This document shows positions 1 through 7,835 of a DNA stretch of 14,981 nucleotides, one piece after another. The position numbers were made by a program, and so were the translations under genes. The stretch comes from Eubacteriaceae bacterium (GTDB lineage: Bacteria > Bacillota > Clostridia > Eubacteriales > Alkalibacteraceae), in assembly GCA_003446375.1 (NCBI GenBank), contig DMAW01000155.1, positions 1-14,981 on the forward strand. Reading direction: 5' to 3'. Numbering within the stretch: the first letter of the stretch is position 1; every line of letters starts with the position of its first letter. The notes under the pieces are model-generated. The model saw nothing but the letters and a program-made list of their open reading frames with translations, did no database searches and was not told the DNA's origin.

Positions 1-9
1 TTTAAGTAA

Positions 10-648
10 TTAAAAGGTTTTTCCTTTCCAACTTTTACAAAGCTTTCTTGCAGCCTCTCCCACATCACTACTTGCAAACACAGCAGATATTACAGCTATT
101 CCATGCGCTCCGGTACTTTTGACTTTAGAGGCATTTTTTGAGTTTACCCCTCCTATGGCTACGACGGGTATATTGACGTTTTTGCATATCTCGGCAAGCC
201 CCTCCAAAGACACCGATTCAGCATCATCTTTTGATTCTGTGGAAAATACAGCTCCCACCCCAAGATAGTCCGCTCCCTCCTCTTCGGCCTGTATAGCCTC
301 CTGAAGTGTCGATACAGATACTCCAATTATCTTATCATCGCCCAGCATAGCTCTTGCTTTTAAAACTCCTTTGTCTTCCTGCCCTATATGTACTCCGTCC
401 ACATCAAACTCCAAAGCCGCCTCTACATCGTCATTAATTACAAAGGGCACTTTATATTCGCTGCACATGGCCTTTATCCTAAGAGCATCCTCCTTGTAGA
501 TTTCCCGGGAAATGTTTTTTTCTCTAAGCTGTACAAAACCTACACCATTTTCTAAAGCATGTTTAACGCACTGGCAAAATTCCCTTCCATTGAGCCATCT
601 TCTGTCTGTGACCAGATAGACCCCCAGTTCTTTATTTAAATCTTTCAA
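10..648 (-). CDS. thiE: Thiamine-phosphate synthase ThiE
   Basis: Joins the pyrimidine HMP-PP to the thiazole phosphate to give thiamine phosphate in the cytoplasm. The 212-residue protein is full length for the family. Visible TIM-barrel signatures are QLREK (about residues 40-44), NDDVEAA (72-78), DGVHIGQED (84-92), the phosphate-binding GVGAVFSTESK (130-140) and AIGGV near 164-168. The start is a TTG at 646-648 inside the end of thiM; AGAAGG lies eight bases upstream, and no better start is visible. It overlaps thiM by 17 bp, so translation is probably coupled. It is the last gene before the window edge (stop at 10-12), and no terminator fits in the nine bases left. It should be under control of the TPP riboswitch ahead of thiC. 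Identification is confident from motifs; the TTG start is an inference. Confidence 0.95.
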   Translation of the reverse strand: MKDLNKELGVYLVTDRRWLNGREFCQCVKHALENGVGFVQLREKNISREIYKEDALRIKAMCSEYKVPFVINDDVEAALEFDVDGVHIGQEDKGVLKARAMLGDDKIIGVSVSTLQEAIQAEEEGADYLGVGAVFSTESKDDAESVSLEGLAEICKNVNIPVVAIGGVNSKNASKVKSTGAHGIAVISAVFASSDVGEAARKLCKSWKGKTF

Positions 649-1444
649 TTTTATTACCTTCTCTCAATACTGCATCATCCATAAGGCTTATATTGTCCAT
701 TAATGAAACCCGGTAGCTCCCCATCCCCATGCCTTGTGAGTATCCAAGCTCTCCTGCAAGCCCCATGGCTGCAACTACAGCTGATACGGTTTCAGCGCTC
801 GCCTTATTAACTGCTATAAATGCTCCTGTCAAAGAAGAAAGCATGCAGCCTGTGCCGGTAATCCTTGACATCTTTTTTGTTCCGTTTTTGATTATGAATG
901 TTTCCTTGCCGTCGCTTACGACATCTATGCTCCCTGTTATCGCCACGACTGCCTCTATCTGATTTGCAAAATCATCTGCCATTAAGCATATCTCTTCAAT
1001 TTCCGAACAGTCGAATTCATTTGCATCGACCCCCTTAGAACCATGATTTTTCACGTTGAAAGCACTCTTTATTTCTGATATGTTGCCCCTTACTACAGAA
1101 AAATCCACTTTTTCTAAAAGATTCAAGGTAGTCCGTTTTCTCAAGTCGGAAGCTCCACATCCCACCGGATCTAAAACTACAGGTATGCCGACTTTATTCG
1201 CCATCGTCCCTGCTTTCACCATGGACTCCACTGTTCTTTGATTTAATGTTCCTATATTTATTACAAGGGCGTCTGCGATAGAAACTATCTTCTCCACTTC
1301 ATTTTCTTCATCTGCCATTATGGGCGATGCTCCTATGCCTAAAAGTATATTGGCACAATCGTTTGCCGTCACATAATTTGTGATATTGTGGACAATAGGA
1401 TTTTTTTCTCGTATTTTTCCTATAAAGTCTCCGTTATATGACAT
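632..1444 (-). CDS. thiM: Hydroxyethylthiazole kinase ThiM
   Basis: Phosphorylates hydroxyethylthiazole (THZ) with ATP, a salvage step that makes the thiazole phosphate used by ThiE. The protein has 270 residues, the usual family length, with a ribokinase-like fold. Motifs seen are the N-terminal NPIVHNITNYVT (15-26), LDPVGCGAS (91-99), RGNISEI (119-125) and the anion-hole segment ITGTGCMLSSL (195-205) with Cys200 as the expected catalytic-region cysteine. The ATG lies inside the end of thiC with an 11-bp overlap, and its own 3' end overlaps thiE by 17 bp, so the three genes form one compact operon. Presence of a salvage kinase while no thiazole synthesis gene (thiG, thiS, thiH) is visible suggests THZ comes from salvage or from genes elsewhere; that is an inference limited by the window edge. 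Confidence 0.95.
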   Translation of the reverse strand: MSYNGDFIGKIREKNPIVHNITNYVTANDCANILLGIGASPIMADEENEVEKIVSIADALVINIGTLNQRTVESMVKAGTMANKVGIPVVLDPVGCGASDLRKRTTLNLLEKVDFSVVRGNISEIKSAFNVKNHGSKGVDANEFDCSEIEEICLMADDFANQIEAVVAITGSIDVVSDGKETFIIKNGTKKMSRITGTGCMLSSLTGAFIAVNKASAETVSAVVAAMGLAGELGYSQGMGMGSYRVSLMDNISLMDDAVLREGNKIERFK

Positions 1445-2735
1445 CTACATACTCTCCTTTAAGGGTTTTATTCATATTTCTTACAGCACAGAATTTGCCG
1501 CACATAGTGCATGTATCTTCGTACTCAGGCATGGATTCCGCCCTATACCTTCTTGCCTTTTCTTCATCAACGGACAGCTTGAACATAGCTTCCCAGTCCA
1601 AATCTTTTCTTGCTTGGCTCATTTTTTTATCCCAATCTGACGCGCCTTTTATTCCTTTTGCGATATCTGCAGCATGAGCAGCTATCTTTGATGCAATTAT
1701 TCCTTCTTTCATATCCTCAAGATCCGGAAGCCTTAAATGCTCTGCCGGAGTGACATAGCACAAAAACGAAGCCCCGTATGTGGCAGCTATGGCTCCGCCT
1801 ATGGCTGAAGTTATGTGATCATACCCGGGAGCCACATCAGTGACTAAAGGTCCCAATACGTAAAAAGGCGCTCCTTTGCAAATTGTCTGCTGAATCTTCA
1901 TATTTGCCTCAATCTGATCTATAGGCATATGACCAGGACCTTCTATTATGACCTGGACATCTTTTTCCCAGGCTCTTCTAGTCAACTCTCCCAATATCAC
2001 CAACTCTTCTATCTGACTCACATCTGACGAATCTTCTATGCATCCCGGTCTGCATGCATCCCCCAAACTCATAGTAACGTCGTATTCTCTACAGATTTCC
2101 AGGATATCATCGTAAAATTCGTAGAAAGGATTTTCATTTCCCGTCATCTCCATCCATGAAAACACAAGAGAGCCTCCCCTTGAAACTATATTGGTCAACC
2201 TTTCTCCACGTTTTACATGCTTAGCACTTTCTTTTGTAAGTCCACAGTGTATCGTCATGAAGTCCACGCCGTCACAAGCGTGCAAGCGTACTACATCTAT
2301 AAACTCTTTTGCAGTAATCTCATCCAAAGGCTTGTCATAATGTATTATTGCATCGTAAACAGGAACAGTCCCTATAACAGCAGGACATTCTTTTACCAGC
2401 CTATGCCTTAGAGCTCCTTTTTCTCCGGCAGAGCTCAAGTCCATAATCGCATCCGCACCCAGTTCTATTGCCTTTTCTACCTTGCTCATCTCCAGATCAT
2501 AATTTACGCAGTCCTTTGAAACTCCCAGGTTTACGTTTATCTTAGTCTTGAGCCTGTTTCCTATTCCCTTAGGAAACAGACAAATATGATTTTTGTTTGC
2601 CGGTATGGCCACCTGACCCTTAGCTACAAGGTCCATCAACTCTTCTACATGAACCCCTTCATCCATCGCCACTTTCTTTAACTGGTTAGTTATGATTCCT
2701 TTTCTTGCTGCTTCCATCTGTGTTGAATACTCCAT
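1434..2735 (-). CDS. thiC: Phosphomethylpyrimidine synthase ThiC
   Basis: Radical SAM enzyme that rearranges aminoimidazole ribotide (AIR) into hydroxymethylpyrimidine phosphate, the pyrimidine half of thiamine. The 433-residue form matches the short Gram-positive/archaeal type, which lacks the long N-terminal extension of proteobacterial ThiC. The C-terminal 4Fe-4S motif is CTMCGKFC with cysteines at 409, 412 and 416. This is one residue shorter than the textbook CX2CX4C. Other conserved stretches are DAIMDLSSAG, RGGSLVFSW, SLGDACRPGC and IEGPGHMPID. The ATG at 2733-2735 follows AAAAGGAGG at good spacing. It is the first gene of thiC-thiM-thiE and lies directly behind a TPP riboswitch with its terminator. 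No thiD lies between these genes. Identification is very secure. Confidence 0.97.
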   Translation of the reverse strand: MEYSTQMEAARKGIITNQLKKVAMDEGVHVEELMDLVAKGQVAIPANKNHICLFPKGIGNRLKTKINVNLGVSKDCVNYDLEMSKVEKAIELGADAIMDLSSAGEKGALRHRLVKECPAVIGTVPVYDAIIHYDKPLDEITAKEFIDVVRLHACDGVDFMTIHCGLTKESAKHVKRGERLTNIVSRGGSLVFSWMEMTGNENPFYEFYDDILEICREYDVTMSLGDACRPGCIEDSSDVSQIEELVILGELTRRAWEKDVQVIIEGPGHMPIDQIEANMKIQQTICKGAPFYVLGPLVTDVAPGYDHITSAIGGAIAATYGASFLCYVTPAEHLRLPDLEDMKEGIIASKIAAHAADIAKGIKGASDWDKKMSQARKDLDWEAMFKLSVDEEKARRYRAESMPEYEDTCTMCGKFCAVRNMNKTLKGEYVDVI

Positions 2736-2767
2736 TTTATTGCCTCCTTTTCCGGATCAAAATAAAA

Positions 2768-2804
2768 GAAAAAAGACTCCCTTCGCTGATACGAAAAGAG
2801 TCTT
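2768..2804 (-). terminator. Riboswitch expression-platform terminator ahead of thiC
   Basis: Read on the minus strand, AAGACTCTTTTCG (2792-2804) pairs with CGAAGGGAGTCTT (2773-2785) around a 6-base loop. This gives a 13-bp stem with two G-U pairs, followed directly by a run of T. It lies between the TPP aptamer and the thiC ribosome binding site, so it is the expected OFF-state terminator. An AGTAC...GTACT repeat just upstream (about 2806-2823) may belong to the alternative fold; that part is inference. Confidence 0.9.
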
Positions 2805-2830
2805 AGTACACAAAAGAAAGTACTTTAATG

Positions 2831-2915
2831 TAATCTCCCTACGACGGCATTATCCGTATCAGGTTATCGGGTCGAAATCAAATTTCCTCTCAGCTTTTAC
2901 GCTCCCCGGATATTT
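2831..2915 (-). promoter_or_regulatory. TPP riboswitch (THI box) controlling thiC-thiM-thiE
   Basis: The minus strand carries the conserved THI-box blocks in order: CCGGGGAGC, GCTGAGAGG, ACCC, then AACCTGATACGGATAATGCC and GTAGGGAGA. These are the pyrimidine- and pyrophosphate-sensing cores of the TPP aptamer. The aptamer starts a few bases after the predicted transcription start and is followed by a strong intrinsic terminator at 2768-2804. Binding of TPP should therefore stop transcription before thiC. Boundaries of the P1 stem are approximate. Confidence 0.97.
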
Positions 2916-2925
2916 ATTTAACTAG

Positions 2926-2954
2926 ATTGTATATATTTTGTCTTCAAAAGTCAA
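2926..2954 (-). promoter_or_regulatory. SigA promoter of the thiC operon
   Basis: On the minus strand TTGACT (2949-2954) and TACAAT (2926-2931) are separated by exactly 17 bases. The expected start site near 2919 lies just ahead of the TPP aptamer. The -35 box begins 5 bases after the clpC stop codon. No clpC terminator is visible in between, so read-through from clpC into the riboswitch is possible. Confidence 0.85.
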
Positions 2955-2959
2955 ATCAA

Positions 2960-5395
2960 TTATCTGTTCTCAAATACCAGCTCATCATCAGAGACTTTTA
3001 CTTTGATGGTTCCTCCCTTGCTCACATTGCCCTTGAGAAGCTCTTCGGACAATTTGTCCTCAACTTCTTTTTGTATAGTCCTTCTAAGAGGCCTCGCTCC
3101 GTATTCCAAATTAGTCCCTCGCTTGGCAAGATAATCTTTTGCTTCTTCGCTGAACTCGATATTTATTTCAAGGTCTTTAAGCCTCTTGACCAGCTGCACG
3201 AGAAGTATGTCAATTATGTCTTTTAGGTGCTTGTCATCCAGTTGATGGAATACTATGACCTCGTCTATGCGGTTTAAAAACTCCGGTCTAAAGCTTCTTC
3301 TAAGCTCTTCCATCACGTTATCCTTCATTTTGTCATATTCATCCTGCTGCTGGTTATCTCCTGCAGAGAAACCCAAAGTCTTTCCTTTTTTAATGGTATG
3401 TGCTCCTACGTTGGATGTCATGATAACCACGGTGTTCTTAAAATCCACTGTCCTTCCCTTTCCATCGGTAAGCCTTCCATCTTCAAGAATCTGCAGCAGT
3501 ATGTTGAAAACATCAGGATGTGCCTTTTCTATTTCATCCAACAATATTACCGAGTACGGCTTTCTTCTTATTTTTTCAGTAAGCTGTCCACCCTCGTCAT
3601 AACCTACATATCCCGGTGGAGAGCCTATAAGCCTTGAAACTGCATGCTTTTCCATGTACTCGCTCATATCCACCCTGATCATTGAATCTTCGTCTCCAAA
3701 CATGATTTCGGCTAAAGCTTTGCTTAGCTCAGTCTTTCCTACTCCTGTAGGCCCCAAGAATATGAACGAGCCTATAGGTCTCTTTGGATCCTTAAGTCCT
3801 ACTCTGGCACGCCTGATGGCTCTCGATACAGCTTTTACCGCTTCATCCTGACCAATTACCCTTCTATGAAGCTCATCTTCCATGTTCAGAAGTTTTTCAG
3901 ACTCTTCCTGTGCGAGTTTTTTTACCGGAACTCCGGACCAGCTTGAAACTATCTGTGCGATTTCTTCAGCGCCTACTTCTCCCCCGGTACCTGTGTTGCT
4001 CTTTTGCCTCCAAGTCTTTTTAATCTCTACAAGCTTTTCCTTTGCCTTGTTTTCATGGTCTCTTATCTCAGCTGCTTTTTCGTAATCTTGAGATGCCACC
4101 GCTTCTTCCTTTTCTTGCTCGTACTTCTCTATCTTCGACTCTAAATCTTTGATCTCTGGAGGAGCAGTCAGCATGTTCAGCCTTATTTTTGAAGCCGCTT
4201 CATCTATAAGGTCGATAGCCTTGTCAGGCAGGTATCTGTCATTTATGTACCTGTCAGAAAGCTCCACAGCAGCCTTTAAAGCCTCGTCGGTTATAGTTAC
4301 CTTGTGATGGGCTTCATATCTATCCCTAAGGCCTTTTAATATCTCGTATGCCTCCTCTTTAGAAGGCTCTCCCACATCTACAGGTTGAAACCTTCGTTCA
4401 AGAGCAGAGTCCTTTTCTACATATTTTCTGTACTCATCAAGAGTGGTGGCTCCAATAGCCTGCAACTGTCCTCTTGCCAATGCAGGTTTAAGTATATTAG
4501 AGGCATCTATGGCTCCTTCTGCCGCACCTGCTCCTATTATCGTGTGCATCTCATCAATGAACAGGATTATGTTGCCTTCTTGATTTATCTCTTCCATAGT
4601 GCTTTTAAGCCTGTCTTCGAATTCCCCTCTATATTTCGCACCTGCCACCATGGAAGAAAGATCCAATGACACTACCCTTTTATCCCTCAGGTTTTCAGGC
4701 ACGTTTCCGGAAGTTATCTTTTGGGCGAGTCCCTCTGCGATTGCAGTCTTGCCTACGCCGGGCTCGCCTATCAAGCAAGGGTTGTTCTTTGTCCTTCTGC
4801 TTAGTATCTGGATTACCCTTTCAATTTCCTTCTCTCTTCCAATGACAGGATCAAGCTGGCCTTCGTCTGCCATTTGGGTAAGGTCGCGCCCGAACTTGTC
4901 TAAATTTTTTGTATTGCTGTTTTTTGCTTGTTGTGCCTTTGTGTTCTGAGTGGGCGATGTATTCATCAACTTGACAATTTCTTCTCTGATCTTCTGAGAA
5001 TCTATTCCAAGATCGTTTAATATCTTAGCTCCGACTCCCTCGCCTTCTCTGGTAAGCCCGAGAAGAATATGCTCAGTTCCGATATAACTTTGATTTAAGG
5101 CTCTTGCCTCCATTAGGCTAAGCTCCAGTATTTTTTTTGTCCTGGGCGTATACCCTATTATATCGTTTACCGGATCTTCTCCCCTTCCTAAAAGAGTCTC
5201 TACCTGCTTTTCAGCCTTATCAAAAGCAACTCCTAAGTTTTTTAATGCCAATGCAGCTATTCCCTCTCCCTCTTTGATCAGCCCCAAAAGCAGATGTTCG
5301 CTGCCTATATAATTATGATTTAGCTTTTTTGCCTCTTCTTGAGAAAGCATCAATACTTTCTGAGCCCTCTCTGTAAATCTTCCAAATATCGCCAT
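2960..5395 (-). CDS. clpC: AAA+ unfoldase ClpC
   Basis: Hexameric ATPase that unfolds substrates, including phosphoarginine-tagged proteins, and feeds them to ClpP. The 811-residue length is almost that of the Bacillus protein. Domains seen: two Clp_N repeats (about 1-145); first nucleotide domain with Walker A GEPGVGKT (210-217) and Walker B DE at 281-282; a middle domain with a UVR-like coiled segment (about 417-460); second nucleotide domain with Walker A GPTGVGKT (548-555) and Walker B DE at 620-621; and the ClpP-docking tripeptide LGF at 674-676. The start follows GGAGGAG, and the gene begins 11 bases after mcsB, so it is the last gene of the mcsA-mcsB-clpC unit. All ATPase motifs are intact. 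The complete middle domain separates it from ClpE and ClpA. Confidence 0.97.
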   Translation of the reverse strand: MAIFGRFTERAQKVLMLSQEEAKKLNHNYIGSEHLLLGLIKEGEGIAALALKNLGVAFDKAEKQVETLLGRGEDPVNDIIGYTPRTKKILELSLMEARALNQSYIGTEHILLGLTREGEGVGAKILNDLGIDSQKIREEIVKLMNTSPTQNTKAQQAKNSNTKNLDKFGRDLTQMADEGQLDPVIGREKEIERVIQILSRRTKNNPCLIGEPGVGKTAIAEGLAQKITSGNVPENLRDKRVVSLDLSSMVAGAKYRGEFEDRLKSTMEEINQEGNIILFIDEMHTIIGAGAAEGAIDASNILKPALARGQLQAIGATTLDEYRKYVEKDSALERRFQPVDVGEPSKEEAYEILKGLRDRYEAHHKVTITDEALKAAVELSDRYINDRYLPDKAIDLIDEAASKIRLNMLTAPPEIKDLESKIEKYEQEKEEAVASQDYEKAAEIRDHENKAKEKLVEIKKTWRQKSNTGTGGEVGAEEIAQIVSSWSGVPVKKLAQEESEKLLNMEDELHRRVIGQDEAVKAVSRAIRRARVGLKDPKRPIGSFIFLGPTGVGKTELSKALAEIMFGDEDSMIRVDMSEYMEKHAVSRLIGSPPGYVGYDEGGQLTEKIRRKPYSVILLDEIEKAHPDVFNILLQILEDGRLTDGKGRTVDFKNTVVIMTSNVGAHTIKKGKTLGFSAGDNQQQDEYDKMKDNVMEELRRSFRPEFLNRIDEVIVFHQLDDKHLKDIIDILLVQLVKRLKDLEINIEFSEEAKDYLAKRGTNLEYGARPLRRTIQKEVEDKLSEELLKGNVSKGGTIKVKVSDDELVFENR

Positions 5396-5406
5396 GTCTT
5401 CTCCTC

Positions 5407-6426
5407 CTATTCAGGTTTTATATATTTTCTGATATGCTCTGCCCTAATCCTATCTCTATCCCTATCGGTCATCTCTTCTCCGTATATCCCCGACAATATC
5501 CCGGGCTGTATGTTTATCATCAAGTCGTTTATCACGCCTATATCTTGTTCAATAAGCTCTAAGTCAGAGCCTAATCTTACCAGGGACAACAATTTCATGC
5601 TCTCTTCAGCATTTATGGACCTGGCATTCGATAGTATCCCAAAAGCTCTGTATATCTTATCCTCCAGATAGGTTTTATTTGTGCTTAATATCTCATATCT
5701 GTGCTCTCTTTCCTTTTTTATGATCTCTCTAGCCACATCATGGAGATTTTCAATAAGTTCCCGTTCGGTCATTCCCAAGGTATTTTGATTGGATATCTGA
5801 TAAAGATCTCCTAGCGCCTGGGTTCCTTCACCATATATCCCCCTGATCGTAAGTCCGAATTTCGCTAGAGTGACTATCATTGTATTTATCTGATTATTAA
5901 GAGTCAGTGAAGGAAGATGCAACATTACCGATGCCCTCATCCCAGTACCTACGTTTGTCGGGCAAGCTGTTAGATAACCGTATTTTTCGTGGTAGGCAAA
6001 ATCTACGCACCTTTCCAAGACATCATCTACGCTATTTGCCATATCGTATGTATTATGCAACTGAAATCCTTCTTGGATGCACTGTATGCGAACATGGTCT
6101 TCTTCATTTACCATTATGCTTAAGTCTTCTTTTTTGTTGATGAACACGGCTGCTCCTTTATGGGTGCCCAATTCAAGGCTGGTCAAGTGTTTTTCTACAA
6201 GCATTCTTCTTTCATTGAGACCTACTTTGCCAACCTCTATTTTTTTAAACTCCGTATTCAGCGTCTCGTCTTTTTCCAAACAGTTCCAAATCAAATCTAC
6301 TATCAATCGGGCCTTATGCTCCGGCAATAAAATAGGAAAAGGCATATCTTTGATATTCCTTGCCAGTCTTATCCTGCTGCTGATTACTATGTCTCTTTCT
6401 TTATCTTCGTATTTCCACGATCCCAT
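5407..6426 (-). CDS. mcsB: Protein-arginine kinase McsB
   Basis: Phosphorylates arginine side chains of proteins, which marks them for ClpC-ClpP degradation. The 339-residue protein has the phosphagen-kinase catalytic fold. Visible are the nucleotide-binding SSRIRLARNI (16-25), the NEEDH loop (107-111) and the cysteine loop CPTNVGTGMRAS (155-166). Near the C-terminus RDRIRA (about 322-327) fits the RDXXRA motif described as the allosteric phosphoarginine site of McsB. The start follows GGGAGG. It lies 18 bases after mcsA and 11 before clpC, so the three are surely co-transcribed. In the usual operon CtsR, the repressor that McsB and McsA act on, is encoded immediately upstream; here it is absent. 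The kinase itself shows no missing key residue. Confidence 0.96.
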   Translation of the reverse strand: MGSWKYEDKERDIVISSRIRLARNIKDMPFPILLPEHKARLIVDLIWNCLEKDETLNTEFKKIEVGKVGLNERRMLVEKHLTSLELGTHKGAAVFINKKEDLSIMVNEEDHVRIQCIQEGFQLHNTYDMANSVDDVLERCVDFAYHEKYGYLTACPTNVGTGMRASVMLHLPSLTLNNQINTMIVTLAKFGLTIRGIYGEGTQALGDLYQISNQNTLGMTERELIENLHDVAREIIKKEREHRYEILSTNKTYLEDKIYRAFGILSNARSINAEESMKLLSLVRLGSDLELIEQDIGVINDLMINIQPGILSGIYGEEMTDRDRDRIRAEHIRKYIKPE

Positions 6427-6444
6427 AATCTATGCCTCCCGGTA

Positions 6445-6951
6445 TCAACCTTTCTTTTCTATCTCCTTGGAAAGTTCCTTAATCATATCTCTATAAACAG
6501 CAGCTTGCTCGTAAGCTTCCTTTTCGACTGCAATTCTTAATTTTTGGTTCAACTCTTCTATCTCTCGTTTTTTTCTTATGTCTTCTCCTCCATTATTTAC
6601 TATCTTTCCTATGTGGACGTCTTTGCCCTGCATCCTTTTGATCATAGGGCTGATCATAGGCTCAAAGGCGTCATAGCAATGCTCGCAACCAAATTTGCCG
6701 TATTTTTTAAACATTTCATAAGTCATTCCGCAGTGGTCGCAAGCAGGCTCATTTATCTGCCCATAATTTTTCTTGAGACCATCATCTAAATTAGTGAAAT
6801 TCGTAATGAAATTTTTAAAATTCAATACGTTGTCTCCTATCTGTTCCAAAGAAGTGCACTGCTCACACAGATGAACCTCCCTTTTCTCCCCATTTATTAT
6901 CTTTGTTATATGTATCGATGCCTGTCTTTTTTTACAATTGTCGCACAACAT
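6445..6951 (-). CDS. mcsA: Zinc-binding activator McsA
   Basis: Activator and adaptor of the McsB arginine kinase. The 168-residue protein has four CXXC pairs: C3/C6, C29/C32, C71/C74 and C89/C92. These are expected to bind zinc and sense thiol stress. A C-terminal UVR domain (about 130-165) should contact ClpC or McsB. The ATG follows GAGGAGGG at good spacing and lies 15 bases downstream of the RAYT gene; mcsB follows after 18 bases. All cysteine pairs are intact, so the protein should be functional. Because ctsR does not precede it, mcsA is here the second cistron behind a transposase-like gene. Function is assigned from family knowledge plus the conserved neighbourhood. Confidence 0.94.
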   Translation of the reverse strand: MLCDNCKKRQASIHITKIINGEKREVHLCEQCTSLEQIGDNVLNFKNFITNFTNLDDGLKKNYGQINEPACDHCGMTYEMFKKYGKFGCEHCYDAFEPMISPMIKRMQGKDVHIGKIVNNGGEDIRKKREIEELNQKLRIAVEKEAYEQAAVYRDMIKELSKEIEKKG

Positions 6952-6966
6952 ATTCAGCCCTCCTCT

Positions 6967-7758
6967 CTAATTGTTATCTCTATTTTCAAGCATTACCTTA
7001 TACACTATTCCTCTATTCAACATTAACATTTCTGCCGTTTTCCTTATGGACATGCCTCCCTTTTGATTAACCATCAAAATGAGCCTGTCACGATGAATGT
7101 TATTTTCTTTATACCCAAGTTCATCCAATTTAATATTGTTTTTTTGCAGGTACCTGTCCACCTCAGATTTTATAAGCAGCTCTATTCCCTCTCTTGATTC
7201 CATGTAGATGTCCTGGCTATCCTGGCTCATGTACCTTATAAATTTATCTATGGAGTCTCCTTTTTCGCCTCCAAATATCTTTAGTATCTTCTCGTGAAAA
7301 ACCAGCCTTTTATTTACCTGTTGAACATATTCCAAGTAGCTGCTCCATTGGTAATCGCAAAGTTTTTTCACATAACCGCTCTTTACGGGGTTATGGTGGA
7401 CAAATCGCATCACTTCGAGCATATTATTAAAATCGGCTATGGTCTCGCTTTTAAACCTGTCATAAAAAACCTGCCCTTTCATACAGTATTTCTTGTTGTA
7501 ATAAGCAGCATATGAAACATTTATCCTCTTCATCACTAAAGAAATGTCTTCTTTTAATTCTTCTACAACGAAATGTGCGTGGTTGTCCATGATGCAATAC
7601 GCGTAAAGGCTCATCAGGTTTTCTTCGAGTATTTTAGATACGATATGAAGCACTCTTTCCTTGTCTGAGCTATTTTTAAAAATATCCCTTCCATCGCTGC
7701 CTCGAATAAGTATGTGATAAAACTTGCTCTTGCTAAGTTGTCTTGGGCTTCTAGCCAT
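6967..7758 (-). CDS. REP-associated tyrosine transposase (RAYT, Y1/IS200-like) with C-terminal HTH
   Basis: Domesticated single-strand DNA nuclease/transposase of the IS200/IS605 Y1 superfamily. About 263 residues from the ATG at 7756-7758; a GTG three codons earlier (7767) is in frame but lies inside the AAGGTG ribosome binding site, so the ATG is preferred. The HUH motif is H60-A-H62 in MDNHAHFVV. The candidate nucleophile tyrosine is Y83 or one of Y86/Y87, in the helix NVSYAAYYNKKY. GQVFYDRFKSE and FVHHNPVKSGY, typical of the TnpA_REP family, follow. The C-terminal part from about residue 205 looks like a DnaA-type helix-turn-helix (SIRKTAEMLMLNRGIVYKV). It precedes mcsA by 15 bases, in the place of ctsR. 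A REP-like element lies in its leader. No terminal inverted repeats or accessory gene frame it. Family call is confident; a role in regulating mcsA is speculation. Confidence 0.88.
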   Translation of the reverse strand: MARSPRQLSKSKFYHILIRGSDGRDIFKNSSDKERVLHIVSKILEENLMSLYAYCIMDNHAHFVVEELKEDISLVMKRINVSYAAYYNKKYCMKGQVFYDRFKSETIADFNNMLEVMRFVHHNPVKSGYVKKLCDYQWSSYLEYVQQVNKRLVFHEKILKIFGGEKGDSIDKFIRYMSQDSQDIYMESREGIELLIKSEVDRYLQKNNIKLDELGYKENNIHRDRLILMVNQKGGMSIRKTAEMLMLNRGIVYKVMLENRDNN

Positions 7759-7796
7759 TTTAATCACCTTCCATCACCGTAGTACTTTACACTAAA

Positions 7797-7824
7797 TTGA
7801 CATAGGGGACGGTTCTTTTTGTCA
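7797..7824 (-). repeat. REP-like element in the RAYT/mcsA leader
   Basis: On the plus strand TGACA (7798-7802) and TGTCA (7820-7824) enclose TAGGGGACGGTTCTTTT. From memory, the block GGGGACGGTTCTTTTTGTCA recurs next to Y1-type transposase genes in many bacterial genomes, so I take this as a single cognate REP-like unit. It lies about 40 bp upstream of the RAYT start and downstream of the putative -10, so it would be in the 5' untranslated RNA. Only one copy was noticed in this window. Confidence 0.6.
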
Positions 7825-7835
7825 CTTTCTATTTT

